A stretch of DNA of 64,000 nucleotides from Triglochin maritima (lineage: Eukaryota > Streptophyta > Magnoliopsida > Alismatales > Juncaginaceae). A model generated the notes under the pieces. It was not told where the DNA came from and searched no databases. It saw only the letters and a program-made list of their open reading frames with translations. Position numbers and translations under genes: made by a program. The stretch covers positions 26,680,201-26,744,200 of the forward strand of contig OY821771.1 in assembly GCA_963682175.1 (NCBI GenBank). Direction: 5' to 3'. Shown piece after piece: positions 33,331 through 45,148 of the stretch. How positions within the stretch are numbered: position 1 is the stretch's first letter; every line of letters begins with the position of its first letter.

Positions 33331-33880
33331 AATTTCTTTTTGGTCGAGCAGGTACGGCGTGCCGGGAGCGTACGCAACTAGGCTCGGTCGGTTTTACTAT
33401 GGGCGTGTGTGGCTTGGACTTAATTTCTTCTTGCCACATGGGCTTGGATGAGTCAGTGTATGAGTTGTTACCATATCAGCAAACAATTCAAATCCACATG
33501 GAACAGGAAGGAAGGATCTCGGATGGAGGAAGTACGAAAGATCTTGCGGATTTGGGATATTTGATGAGATATTTTGCGGCAAGGAAAGGAAGGTGGGGTG
33601 CATGACTTGAGGTACAATCCAGCCCTCCATCATTCAACCTTTCTAATCCCACACAAATCCCTCTCTCTTGCACTCCATCCCCTCTCCTCCCGGTGGCAGC
33701 AGTAGGAGACAAACAACTCTACTTAGGTGGAGTGGAGCAAAGAGATGGTAGCATTTTCTTCTCAGCAAGGAGAACTGGCGTTATTGGAGCTCAGGTATGC
33801 ACCTGAGCATGGGCTTGGGGTTGGGTCGACACTTGCTTGGTCGGTGTTGCTGTTTGGGGAAAGCTTAACCCAGCCACGCG
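33331..33880. other. Non-transposon-like island, left part
   Basis: More GC-rich, low-repeat sequence without similarity to the surrounding elements. It contains the start of an open frame at 33727 and the left copy of the solo LTR's target duplication (ACGCG, 33876-33880). No protein family is recognised. Confidence 0.4.
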
Positions 33881-35665
33881 GGATTGATCGTTTTATATTA
33901 ACCGCAAGTGCACGGCCGCGTTGAAGCGGTGGCAAATACGGGTCGTCCACTGGGAGGTGTGTCGACGATTGGTTTGTTTGAAGGCGAGAGGTAAAAAGAA
34001 GGAGAGAAAGGTTGATTACACTACACTACACTAAGGTGCAAAAGGAAATGGAAGAAAAGCAATAAAACTAAGCCCTTAGGGGGTAGAGAAATAATGTGAA
34101 TATGAAGATGTGTGTGTGTGTTCAATTAAGCTCCTCACAACATGTAGTGCATGAAATCATAAAACTACATCCAACTTTGCCTCCACATGAATTAAGATAA
34201 GACTACATCATTAAAACATACAAGACAATAATTGGAATGAAGCTAAATGAACTCAAGTATAAAGACTAGACCCTACTATGCCTCCACATGAATTAAGATA
34301 AGACTACATCATTAAAACATACAAGACATTAGCTAAGGTAAAGGCAACAAGAGCACATACACTACAAATTGTGTTTCCAATATTAACTTCATCCATATCC
34401 TAACCTTATCATTCCCCATAAAATAGGTCCACTAATCAAAACATAAGCTAAGCTTCATTCAAGAGCATTAGCATATCAAAGATAAGAGTGAAAACTCATT
34501 AGATGGTTATGGAAATCATATAAAGCTCAAGGGATAAAGATAACACACACTTAATACACTACATGATTATATCACATATTTCTCCACCCCCCAAATGGGG
34601 ATGAAACTACTCACTACTCATTACACTAACTATATTAACAAAAGAAAGCATAATACTGAAATGAAAGTTAACTAAGAAGGCAAGAAGTATTAAAGAAACA
34701 TAAAAGGAAAGGAAAGACTAAACAAACATGCACAAATTAAAAGACAAGATTAAAAGAAACTAGAAGAATTATTTTATTAACAAATGACTCACATTGAAGG
34801 TAGCATTCTTCTCCACCTTGAGTTTTTGCTTCAAGGCTCACTCCTTAGTAGAGAGAATGCCACCAAGCAATGGGTAATTACAATGGAAGGTGAAGAGTTC
34901 TATTTATAAGCATGGAAAAAGCTAATCGGGGACAATCCTCCAATGTGGGACTAAACCAATACCAAACATAGCCTAAACGAACATTAATACAAGTCCAGGA
35001 GAAATTTGGGCGGATCCTGAGTAATATGGACCGCCAATTAGCGGTCCAAAAACTTCGGATCGCGTTGGAATTTGTTGTGGGCTTTTCTTTCTGGTATTGT
35101 TGGTCTTTGATGCGGTTACTTGACTTGTTAGAGATCCGACCCGAATGGAATTGGTAAAATACTCCCCATGATGGTGTGGAGTATTCTGTTTTGCTCTTAG
35201 GTCCTTCTGTCTTACATTCAGGTCCTTCTCCCTTGCATCTTAGTCCCCAGATCTCACAATTCAGACCTTTTTCCCAGCTTTTGGGTCATTTTATGCTTCA
35301 TCTCTTCAAACCTATTTATTCCTGAAAACTAAACATAAAACTCGTAACATAGCATTGTTTAGGTGAAAGATAATGGATATAAGATACAAATATAAACATG
35401 AAATGATGCCAATCAACGCGCTAGCCATGTGCGCAGGTGTTGCTTGCACTCCTGGCTAGCCTGCTTGACAACTTGCTGGAGGCTCCAGATCTCATCAAGG
35501 TCTAGTCTTCAGTGGCCTGGTTGGGGCCAGCAACTAGAGAGTTTGGGTGTAGCCTTGGATTGGATTGTGGCTAGTGCAACCGAGTATTACTCAACGCATA
35601 CGAGCTCCTTGGCGATTGGGGCAAGGTTGTTGTGGATTGACAGGAGCAGGGCTAGTGCCTGCTAA
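33727..35665 (+). other. Open frame interrupted by a solo LTR
   Basis: From the ATG at 33727 a frame runs 51 codons and one base to the target duplication. If the LTR at 33881-35415 and one ACGCG are removed, the frame continues without a stop through 35421-35665, about 133 codons in all. The product is rich in Trp, Cys and Ser and resembles nothing I know. It may be a disrupted exon or chance; the sequence around it lacks clear promoter or splice signals. Confidence 0.3.
33881..35415 (-). mobile_element. Solo LTR of the element C family
   Basis: 1,535 bp homologous to the C LTRs end to end, with GGATTGATCG (first base of TG mutated) and GATGCCAATCA at its ends. It is flanked by the perfect 5-bp duplication ACGCG at 33876-33880 and 35416-35420. 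No interior remains, so it formed by recombination between the two LTRs of a former element. Only one U3 palindrome survives (35030-35045). Confidence 0.9.
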
Positions 35666-35760
35666 CCGGAGATGGGGGCTCATTGGTGGTGCATTGGGTG
35701 AGTCCCCATATGCGCCTACAACTGACCCACGCCCGTACGGCCAAGCCACAAGACCCCATG
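35416..35760. other. Non-transposon-like island, right part
   Basis: It continues the island of 33331-33880 after the solo LTR. It holds the second half of the interrupted open frame and then GC-rich sequence up to a truncated LTR at 35761. Confidence 0.4.
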
Positions 35761-36692
35761 AGAATGGTTATGGAAATCATATAAGGCTCAAATGATTAAG
35801 ATAACACACACTACTACATTACATAATCATATCACATATTTCTCCACCCCCCAAATGGGGATGAAACTACTCACTAATTATTACACTACCTACATTAACA
35901 AAATGAAACATTATACTGAAAGGAAATTTAACTAAGCAAGAAAGGAGTATTAAAGAAGCTTAAAAGGAAAGGAAAGACTAAACAAGCATGCACAAATTAA
36001 AAGACAAGATTAAAAGAAACTAGAACAATTATTTTATTAACAATGACTCACATTGAAGGTAGCATTCTTCTCCACCTTGAGTTTTGCTTCAAGGCTTACT
36101 CCTTAGTAGAGAGAATGCCACCAAGCAATGGGTAATTACAATGGAAGGTGAAGAGTTCTATTTATAGGCATGAAAAAAGCTAATCCGGGACAATCTCCCG
36201 ATGTGGGACTAAACAAATACCAAAAATAGACTAAGCATACACTAATACACGTGCTCCACAAATCTTAGCGGATCCAGAGCTATCTGGACCGCCAATTAAC
36301 GGTCCCAGACCGCCAATTAGCAGTCTATAAGCTCCAGATCCGTCTGGTTTTTGTGATGGGCTTTGCTTGAAGTATTGCTTAGTCTTTGATGCATGTACTT
36401 TGTTTATTGGAGCTCCGACCCGAATCGAATTGCCAAAATACTCCCCATATGGTGTGGAGTTTTCTATTTTGCTCTTAGGTCCTTCGGTCTTACGTTTAGG
36501 TACTTCTCCCTTGCATCTCAGTCCCCAGGTCTCACAATTAAGTAATTTTTCTTGCTTTTGGGTCCTTTCATGGCTCTTCTCTTCAAACCTCTTTATTTCT
36601 GAAATTCAAACATTAAACTCGTCACGTAGCATTGCTTAGGTGTAAGATAATGGATATAAGATACAAATATAAGCATGAAATGATGTCAATCA
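35761..36692 (-). mobile_element. Truncated LTR of the element C family
   Basis: It aligns with about 22,961-23,897 of the C 3' LTR and lacks the first 640 bp or so. It keeps the TATA box near 36160-36170 and a U3 palindrome pair at 36288 and 36309 (21 bp apart). Its intact end (GTCAATCA) abuts the gag of element D directly. Confidence 0.85.
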
Positions 36693-36706
36693 ACAGTCCC
36701 AGGACA

Positions 36707-39634
36707 ATGACGAGTCATGGACCACAAGAGGACGACTCAGGTTTTGGACCTCCACCACCCTCTGATCCAGAAGGTGGGGGTCTACAACCTCATCAATTGG
36801 TTCTCCAGGTTCTCATTCCCCTCCGCGATCGATGCTACCCGAGTCGTACTACTCTACCTTCTTGCATCTTATTGCCCGAGGTGAATGGGAACCACTTTGA
36901 GGTTAAGCCTCAGTTTATCTCCATGCTCCATCACTTCACTGGGAAGGGTGACCCTTATATCATTCTTAAGGAATTTGAGGAGGTTTGTGTTATGTTCAAG
37001 CTACAACAACTTAACACAAATTCCATCCACCTTAGGCTTGTTCCCTTTGCACTAAAGGATGATGCCAAGAAGTGGTTGTACAGAAACCAAGTGAATGTCT
37101 TTAGGACTTGGGATGAATTTCAATATGCATTCCTCAAGAAGTACTTCTCAAATCATCGGACTCAAAAACTGAGGAACTAAATCAATTTGTTCTATCAATA
37201 AGAGACAAAATCATTACATGCATACTTAAAGAGGTTCAAGGAGCTACTATTCTCATGCCCTCACTATGACATCGAGTTGTGGCACCTTTGTCAGATTGTC
37301 TACGAGGGTCTCCACATCCCGTCCCGAACGCTCCTTGAGTCCATGTGTCAAGGAGAGTTCTTAGGAAAGGATGAAAGGGAGATATAGGCTTTCCTAGAAG
37401 ATCTCTCTAAGATAATCATGCAGTGGGAGAGTGTGAGGGAACCACCACCATCATCTAGCATAGGAGTAAGGATTGCGAATGAAAACTTGACTAGATCAGA
37501 AGCCGCATTCACTGTCGATACGACTACGACCACCGAGGCACTCCTGGCGGCCTTAATGCGCCGTATGGATTCGATTGAGCTCCAAAACCAGCAAGGTGTG
37601 TCACATGTGTCTACATTTGGTCTAGTTCCCTGTGTATTTATGTGGTAGGATAAGTCATGTAGGACACGAGTGTGCATCTATTCCTCCTGAGATGGAACGG
37701 CTCAATGTCATCTATGATAGATCCAGGAAAGACTCATACTCATCATCAAATAATCATGGATGGAAGAATCACCCTAACTTTTCATAGAACCAAAACAATG
37801 CCCAAGGTGGTCCTTCAAACTTCTCTAGACCACCTAATAGACCACACCAACTTCCCATGCATTCCCAATCTTTTCAGCCACCCCAAGCCCAGATCACCAA
37901 CCCACCGAGTTTCCCAAATTCCAACAATATGGAAACCCGATTCAATTCGCTTGAGACCTTGACTCGTGCACTTGAGAACTCAATTAAAAAAATTATGTCA
38001 TCCACAAGTCAAATTCTCACTTCAAATCAGCAGAACATCAAATCTCTTGAGCTTCAGATGGGTCAATTGGCTCAGTCTGTACATGAAAGAGAGCAAGGGA
38101 CTCTGCCTAGCCAACCTAAGGCTAATCCCCTTATGTACCGACAACCACACTTGCAAAATGAGAGTTCGGTACCTCGGGGGAGGCAAGTGAACCATGTGGA
38201 GGAACTTGTTCATCATGTTAATGTCATTGTAACCTTAAGGAATGGAAAGCAGGTGGACAATCAAATTTCATTGCCTCCACCACCATCTATGCAGCCCCTC
38301 GTTGGGAATGATGGTGAGAAAGAGGTTGAGGGTGAGGGTAATACACCAACGCCTCCTTCTCAGGCACCGCAGAAAACCTACCTACCAAAAGCTTCATATC
38401 CTAGTAGGTTAACCAAAAAGTAGAGTGACACAATGGAAAGATATTAGAGGTCTTCAAAAAAGTGAAGGTTAACATTCCCTTGTTGGATGTCATCCAACAA
38501 ATACCTCAATAGTGCCAAAGTGTTGAAGGATCTCTGCACAACATAGAGGAAGACCAATGTTCCTAAGAAAGCATTCTTTGCTGCGAGTATGAGCTCACTT
38601 TTGTCCAATCCCACATACACAAAATACAAAGACCCTGATTGTCCTACTATTAAGTATACGATACGGGACACTAGCATGAGTAATGTATTGCTTGATTTAG
38701 GATCAGCGGTCAACCTCCTCCCATTTTCTGTTTATCAACAGTTGAACTTGGGAGAATTGAAACCAGCTAAGATCACCTTCCAATTGGCGGATAGATTCAT
38801 TCGTGTCCCAAAGGGAATTATTGAGGACATGCTTATCAAAGTTGGAGATTTTATATTTCCAATAGATTTTGTCGTCCTCGATAACAAGCCTGTTGCGAAC
38901 ACCCACTCTCAAATGGCTATGATTTTGGGTAGACCATTTAGGACAACCTCCAACACCTTAATTAATTGTAGAAATGGTCTCATGAAGCTCTCATTCGGTA
39001 ACATGAGTGTCAAGTTTCATGTATTCAACTCTGGTAGGTAACAAGAGCCTTTGGACCAACCTTTAAATCTCAACCTCATCCGCCAATTAGAGAAAACACT
39101 ACAAAATCAACAAACACCCCCAACACCAATGCAACCCGTTGAGAATGTTTGTCTGCCCAACTAAAACTCATTGCATGTCTTTGCAATGCAACAGACTGAG
39201 CTGACATCAAACATGAATATACAAAGGGAGTGTTTGTTGGATGATTCAGTTGAGACTATTAGTGAGGGGGACACACCTCATCATATGCCCGTACCAGAAG
39301 GTGTCTTTACCCCCATGTCCCATTGCCATTGAGCCCTTTAAGCTTCATCTTGATTCCAACAAGGACCCACTTGTGACCGTGCTAATGCTTGATAATATAA
39401 AGGAGGTTGGGTGGTCCTTGTTGGATGACTTGGGGAGAAGCCTCATTCTTAGTGCGACAGGTGTGTCACATCATACGAATGAGCCTGAGGAACTCAGTCT
39501 GATGCACCCGCCTATTGGTTGGAGGATTTTGTTCGACGAGAAACTAAACCCTAGTGAGGCAACGCAACTCCACTTATTCACGTTGCCTATGCTCAACCAA
39601 TATCATGAGGAGTTTGAGCCAATTAGTGGTCACA
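36707..39634 (+). pseudogene. gag-protease-tail pseudogene of element D
   Basis: The start is the ATG at 36707. The capsid runs about 36,890-37,380 (GNHFEVKPQFISMLHHF, KEFEEVCVMFKLQQL, KKWLYRNQVN), with stops near 37,180. A glutamine-rich linker follows (37,857-38,423). The protease is at 38,660-39,030 (LLDLGSAVNLLPFS, MILGRPFRTTSNTLINCRNG). The tail at 39,330-39,630 keeps LMHPPIGWRILFDEKLN and ends soon after YHEEFEP, as in B. There are several stops and frameshifts, including one between the linker and the protease. It is the closest relative of B in this window. Confidence 0.85.
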
Positions 39635-40626
39635 TTTTCTCAGAATCCGACCCGGTTTCTTGTGGATATGGGTTATATGTTTATGTCTATTCTGATAATG
39701 TTTCATTAGTCTTACATCGGGGGACCCCAGTAACCTTTTTCTATGACTATAAATAGAACTCTTCCTCCTCCTTTATATTTACTAAATGCTTGGTGGCATT
39801 CTCTCTGCTTTGAGTAAGCCTTGGAGCAAACCTCAAGGTGGAGAAGAATGCTACTTGTAATGTGAGTCATGTAAATGAAATAATTCTTCATAGTTTGTTT
39901 TAATATTGTCTTTGTTTTAATGCATGCATGTTTAGCTTGTTTGTTTTCTTTATCGTAGTATAATTAGAATGTCTCCTTTTCTTAATGTAGTTTATAGTTT
40001 AATGAGTAGTAAGTAGTTCTATCACTCTTTGGGGTGGAGATGATGTTTATACATGCAATAAAGAATGGAAATGAATGTTTTATTTTGAATTGTGTTGATA
40101 AATGTGAATATATACTTGATTGTTTAGAGTAGAACACTTCACTTGGTGGGTTTTGCTACAACTATTAGAAACCTCTCATGCTTGTTTATGTTATGAAATA
40201 ACCAACTTGTGTATGTGAATGTTAATCAACTAGGTTAGCGATTGGATTGATAGGTTTTGTCATATCCATTAGACACTTCCTATGCATGAAAACACAACAT
40301 ACATTTGTGCCCATTTTGAATGCATTCTTCACCATCTTATTACATGTGTACACTCACTCCACCCCTCAGGGGTTTCTCTTCTTGATTTCCAGCCTAGTTA
40401 TTAAGCTCTCTTAGTTTAGTTTTAATCCAACACTAGTTGTCTTCTTTGCATTTGTTACTTACTAGTTTAGTGTAGTTTAGCATAGCATAATCAAATCGCT
40501 TCTCCCTTTATTCGACATTTGATTTCGGACAAACCAGAAGCTACTCACCTCCCCATGGATCGATCTGTACTTGTCGTGTCTTCACCGACGCCGTGCACTT
40601 GCGGTCTAAACTTAATCGATTAAACA
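39635..40626 (+). repeat. Partial 3' LTR of element D
   Basis: It begins within U3 at TTTTCTCAGAATCCGACCC, which matches the reverse complement of B near 16,998-17,025. TATA box at 39747-39755. It ends at ACGCCGTGCACTTGCGG-type U5 sequence and GATTAAACA. Confidence 0.8.
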
Positions 40627-41149
40627 TGTTGCATAGAACTTTTGCTACAAAAGAAAATTTTGTAAATCATTTAAGAGAATGACATATGCAAAAAACGTCT
40701 AATTCAAAGTGTTAGGGTATGGGAAGAAGTTATTTATAGCTTGTTTATGAAGAAAGGTTGTGAGTGGAGACTGCGTGCCTCTTACAATGAAAGGAAAGAT
40801 TAATTTCAAGTGAAGAGGCATTTTTGAACTGAACTGCAGTAACGATGAGCTTTTGCATGGGCACGTGCAATGTGATGCAAATTTAATTTCCAGCATGATT
40901 TTTGCCGCTATTAACAAACATCACTATCATTCATGCAGAAATTCAAAGGCTAGTGAAGACCAATTACTACATAGACATCAAGTATCATAAAGTTTTGTAT
41001 GCCCAGAAGAAAAAACTTGAAAAGTTTATGGACTGATTATCGTAATTTAAGAGGTTTTTTGACTAATATTTGCACCACCAACCCTAATACAGTATTCACG
41101 ATTCTGACGAAGATGTACCTAATAATGACTCAAGCACGTGAACCAAGAG
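40627..41149. other. No gene recognised
   Basis: AT-rich sequence between elements D and E. No repeats shared with the rest of the window and no coding signal were noticed; it may be old host sequence. Confidence 0.4.
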
Positions 41150-41154
41150 GTTAG
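41150..41154. repeat. Target-site duplication of element E, left copy
   Basis: GTTAG before the LTR start TGATGTATTG; repeated at 47667-47671. Confidence 0.95.
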
Positions 41155-42361
41155 TGATGTATTGCATACATTGCATCATATGTCTTTCATTTAAATTAAT
41201 TTTATATCAATAAATGCTACTAAGGTATGTGTTTAGTCTTATTTACAGAATACAGGGACCTGAATGCAAATTACCCATATCTCGAGCATAAACACGTGCA
41301 AAAGACTCATTTCTATCATAAAGACCAAGTCAAGATTATCGGGATTCAAATGGAAGTTCATCCAAGCAAAAAATCATGCAAAGACCTAATTACAAAAAGG
41401 CCAAGGACTTAAGCACAAAAGTAGCCAGGGACTTAATTGCAAAAGTGGAGGACCCGACTGCAAATTACGAGTACCAAAAGATTATTTTGGAGAAGTTCTA
41501 AAGAAAAATCAATTTTGATCTCCAAATATATGAAGAAATTAACTCGGATCTCCAAAGATATGCAATAATTAATTCGGACGCGCAAAGGACAGCTAAAACA
41601 TACCAAAAACACATAGGAAAAATCGGGATCGATTATGAGCCAAAAAGGTGGCGATTCCGCCGCACCTCATGTACAAAATGCGGCGATTCCGCCGCACAAA
41701 AGTCGATCCATGCGCTCAAATTTTTACAATGCTGTATTGACGCGTGTACGTGCCTTTTATGTATTAGAATCCCCGGTTGAGGCTATAAATAAGGCCGAAT
41801 CATGTATTGAAAGGCGCTCCTCTCCTCCTCTTCTTTTTAGCAATAAAATTCTGTTCTTTTATTTTGTGTTTTTAGTTTTCTTTTGTAGTTTCTTTAGGAC
41901 CCCTTCTCCTTCCGTCCATCCATGAGTTTCTAACTCTCTCCAAATGGTGGGGGTGACGGATTTAGGGTGATGAGAAGAAGAATTACGTTATTATTTTAAT
42001 TTCGTGTTAGTATATTTTGATTACTTGAGTTTATGTTGAGTCATTTATCATGTAATGCTTTATAACTAATGTGATTTATTATAAGTTTCAGAATTCTCTA
42101 ATCAAAACCCGATATCTAATCCCCCACCCGCTGGACTCCCATCCATATTTGTTTTCTTTTCTTTTTAGTTTTTTTTCTTTTGTTGTTCTTGCTTTTGATA
42201 ATTAAACAACCAAAAATCTCAAACCAACCATATTTCTCTCTCTTTCTTCCTTAATTCAAAAATCACGAAAATAACAATATCTCTCCCTCTTTGTGTTCGA
42301 CCCGTACTTTCCACGTCTTCATTGACGCCGTGCACTTGCGGTATAAATTTAATTCTCATCA
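41155..42361 (+). repeat. 5' LTR of element E
   Basis: TGATGTATTG to TTCTCATCA, 1,207 bp. U3 palindrome pair at 41648-41695 and TATA box at 41783-41790. Confidence 0.95.
41648..41695. repeat. U3 palindrome pair of element E
   Basis: GTGGCGATTCCGCCGC at 41648 and GCGGCGATTCCGCCGC at 41680 start 32 bp apart. Six-bp GC arms flank the spacer ATTC. The 3' LTR carries the same pair near 46955-47002. The pair ends 88 bp before the TATA box. Confidence 0.95.
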
Positions 42362-42367
42362 AGTTTT

Positions 42368-42385
42368 TGGCGTTGTTGTCGGGGA
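42368..42385 (+). other. Degenerate tRNA-Asp primer binding site
   Basis: TGGCGTTGTTGTCGGGGA differs from the tRNA-Asp complement only at three positions, each C to T, consistent with decay after methylation. Confidence 0.8.
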
Positions 42386-43658
42386 GGCAACGAAGATTTT
42401 GTTTATTTTTTGTGATTTCGATTCTATCCTGTTTATCGTGTGCGTGATCTAACTATTTGGGTTTGCGTTTCAGGAGACAACAGAGTGCGCGGCGAAATCC
42501 GGGCACAGTTGGAGCAAGAAGGGCGGCGGAATCGCCGCACATCAAGAAGAATCTGCGGTGGATTCGCCGCACGTTTGAAGCATCTGGGTTTCAATTTTTT
42601 CTGAGGTCATCTCCATCTCTGGGTGGACGCGTAGAGCATCTGGGAATTTTCGAGAGCGGGCGGCGAACCCGTCTGAGCATTGCGGATGTAACTTTTTCTT
42701 GCCTTTCTCGTAAAATCTTAATTTTCGAAAAGTTCCTTTTCGTAGAACTGCACGTGTTAGGGCAAAATTCCATAATTGGCAATAATTCAACTCTGACCTA
42801 AAAATTTGCAAAATTAGAAGGACTTAGTGCATGCATCATATAGTGTTTTGTTTGCATTATTCTTGCTAAATTCTTGCAAATTAATTCTAATTGAACAGTG
42901 CTGCAGACAAGGTACGTGCACGTTTTTTTTATCGATTGCATTTAAGCATATAATCTAGTTTGCATACAACCTTGCAATTGCCCCCCACTAAAAAGACCAA
43001 TGTTTGACTATCTTTGCTAGATTTAAGTTAAACTATCTTAAAGGGCAACTCCGTTGGAAAAGATACGGTGGGGATTTCATCACCCTTCCGTGGCCCAGAA
43101 ATCACAATCCTAAAGTGTCACCCAAGCCTTAAATTAAAATCAATTAGACATTGACCCTAAGGATTCAGACTCAATTAAGGAGAAGATTGGTTTGACTTGC
43201 TATGACCTGAAGCTGATCGAATTTAATTTGGTGTCTAGAAAGTGTTTTTGTGTTGACGTAAGTCTTCCAAGTGAAGTGGTTGTCTAATTGGCACCGACTC
43301 TGTCGGAAGCGCCCCCACTAGCTATACACTGCCTGGCCAAGTTGGTTTGATTAGTGAGGGAGGTGAATCAAGCGAGCCAATTCGACTCAACCAGTTAGGA
43401 GTCGTCTAGAATTAGGCTCCCTTAGGTCTAGGATTGTTTGAACCGTACTTGTTTAGGAAACTTCTGACCAACCCTCTCATCTATCTTTTAGAGTTAAGTT
43501 TCCCTTCTCCTCTGAGTCATCTTCTTCTCACCTTCTTCTACGTTAAAGTCTCCTCCCCTTTACACTCTTTGGTAGCGTTTTTAGGGTCGAGTCGAGCATT
43601 TTTTACGAGTTTAGCCTCGTGGTGGTGAGAGTGGTCGACTCTAGAGTTCTTTGTGAAG
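42386..43658 (+). other. 5' leader of element E
   Basis: Untranslated leader containing the palindrome pair at 42523-42570 and the conserved GGGGATTTCATCACCC box at 43077-43096 shared with B and C. An open frame at 42457-42801 crosses the palindromes but matches no protein. Confidence 0.7.
42523..42570. repeat. Leader palindrome pair of element E
   Basis: GCGGCGGAATCGCCGC at 42523 and GCGGTGGATTCGCCGC at 42555 start 32 bp apart, as in U3. The first is the exact reverse complement of the second U3 palindrome (spacer GAAT against ATTC). The pair begins 138 nt after the primer site. Confidence 0.95.
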
Positions 43659-45148
43659 ATGGATGGTTACATGGGCGACCATCCATATCATTGTTGGGAC
43701 CAGGACAATTCGTCCTGGTATTCCGGACCCATGCAACCTGGGGTGGCTCAGACGAACACCTCGTATGGTTGGGATAATCCTAATTGTGTAACTGAGCAAT
43801 CTTCATATTGGGGTAACATGAGAGAGACACCGACTGCTAGACCGCAATCTAGTTATGTTGGATCATATGTTGGTCGACAATCTGAGACATTAGAACAAAT
43901 TTTGGCCTCCTTCATGCGTAGGACAAACAACATGAGTGCACCGGTGGCTCCAGTAGCCGTACCGTGCGACTGTTGTGGGTTGAGTGGTCATGTTATCAGG
44001 GAATGCCCTTATGTTCCCCCAAAGCCTGAGTATGAGCATACCTTTTCCCAAAATGCTCAATATGACTATTAAGCATCCGCGTACAACCCGAGAGTGATGG
44101 ATTCGTGGAGAGACAATTCATATCCAAATTCTTATACTTCATTTTCACCCAGTATCCTCCTCCCGAATACCCAGAATTCTACCAACACCCCACTTCAAAT
44201 CATTGGACTTATTCTCAGCCCACCAACACCCAACCTCAAAATTTCCCAAGCTCTGACTTGAACTTCATAGTTGACCGCATACCTGATTCCCTGGAACAAA
44301 CTTTCCTTACGTTCATGGAAACCACTCAACAGTCCGTACAAAATATGGTACTGCAATTGAGTCAAATGTCGCAGCAATTACGTAAACGTGAGGAATGTAA
44401 CTTTTCTTGTCAACATGAGGATTCATCTTTTGATATCGAACCACCACCACATCCACAAATTCAAAACACAATCTTTCAAAGTCAAACTCCTAGTCAGTCT
44501 GAAGGACTTGGGGTTTCAATTCACGATAACTTAGTGGAGGATTCGATACACATTGAGAATAACATGGACCAATTTCATCATGAGTCGGCACAGGATTGTG
44601 CCTTATCTTCTTGTCACGTGGCCCTTGAGCCACATGATCTTCATGTTGTGCCTCTTAAGGACTCACCTCTGGTGGAGCAAGAGCTCCCTAGCACCCTCAA
44701 TTTCAAACAACCTGATGAGAGTTTGCCTCTCACTATTGTTCCTGATCATCTTGGAAATGATGGAACATCAAACAACTACATTGCTCATGAGGGTATTAGG
44801 AGTTCCTCGGAGGATACCTTGGGTATGAGACCCATTTTTTGTTTGCCTGGTGAGTCGGACTTTCCTAACAAAGCTCTTGACCTCGCTCTGACGCACCAGC
44901 CAGTTGGTTGGAGAGTTTGGATTGACGATCATAACTTCAGCACCGCAATAAGAGAAACTCTTCTTCCGTTGCCCCTTATTTCCCAAACTCTCGAGAGGTT
45001 CAAGCTCTTTCAGTTTGATCCTTTGAATAAGATGCCTTTGCGTCCAATTCATGAACCTCTCAGTTCATCAGATGCTCTTTGTGAAGGGGGCCCACGCATG
45101 CGTATTCTGGCCCCGCGTCGTGTCATGTTCCCTTTCCAAGTGTATTGA
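43659..45148 (+). pseudogene. Short gag-derived pseudogene of element E (knuckle plus tail)
   Basis: The start is the ATG at 43659, matching the conserved start of A and C. About 55 residues replace the N-terminus and capsid. Then comes MRETPTARPQSS, matching the segment after the capsid in C, and a CCHC knuckle (CDCCGLSGHVIREC, about 43,968-44,009). A stop at 44070-44072 and a frameshift near 44,150 break the frame, which continues in the frame of 44105-45148. No protease segment is present. The tail is complete, with HQPVGWRVWIDDHNF near 44,900. The protein is thus nucleocapsid-like plus tail, the converse of C, which has capsid and protease but a shortened tail. Whether it was ever translated is unknown. 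Confidence 0.8.

Larger units (their letters stand above)
36693..40626 (+). mobile_element. Element D: decayed gag-pro element, both ends rearranged
   Basis: The element starts abruptly with gag next to the truncated C-type LTR, so its 5' LTR, primer site and leader are missing. After the gag-protease-tail pseudogene it passes straight into a partial 3' LTR of the B type, with loss of the 3' non-coding region, the polypurine tract and the start of U3. The LTR end CGATTAAACA is at 40626. Confidence 0.75.

Noticed and set aside
42457..42801. 114-codon open frame in the leader of E as a small upstream gene
   Set aside because: It crosses the GC-rich palindromes, which open all frames, and has no counterpart in the leaders of B or C.
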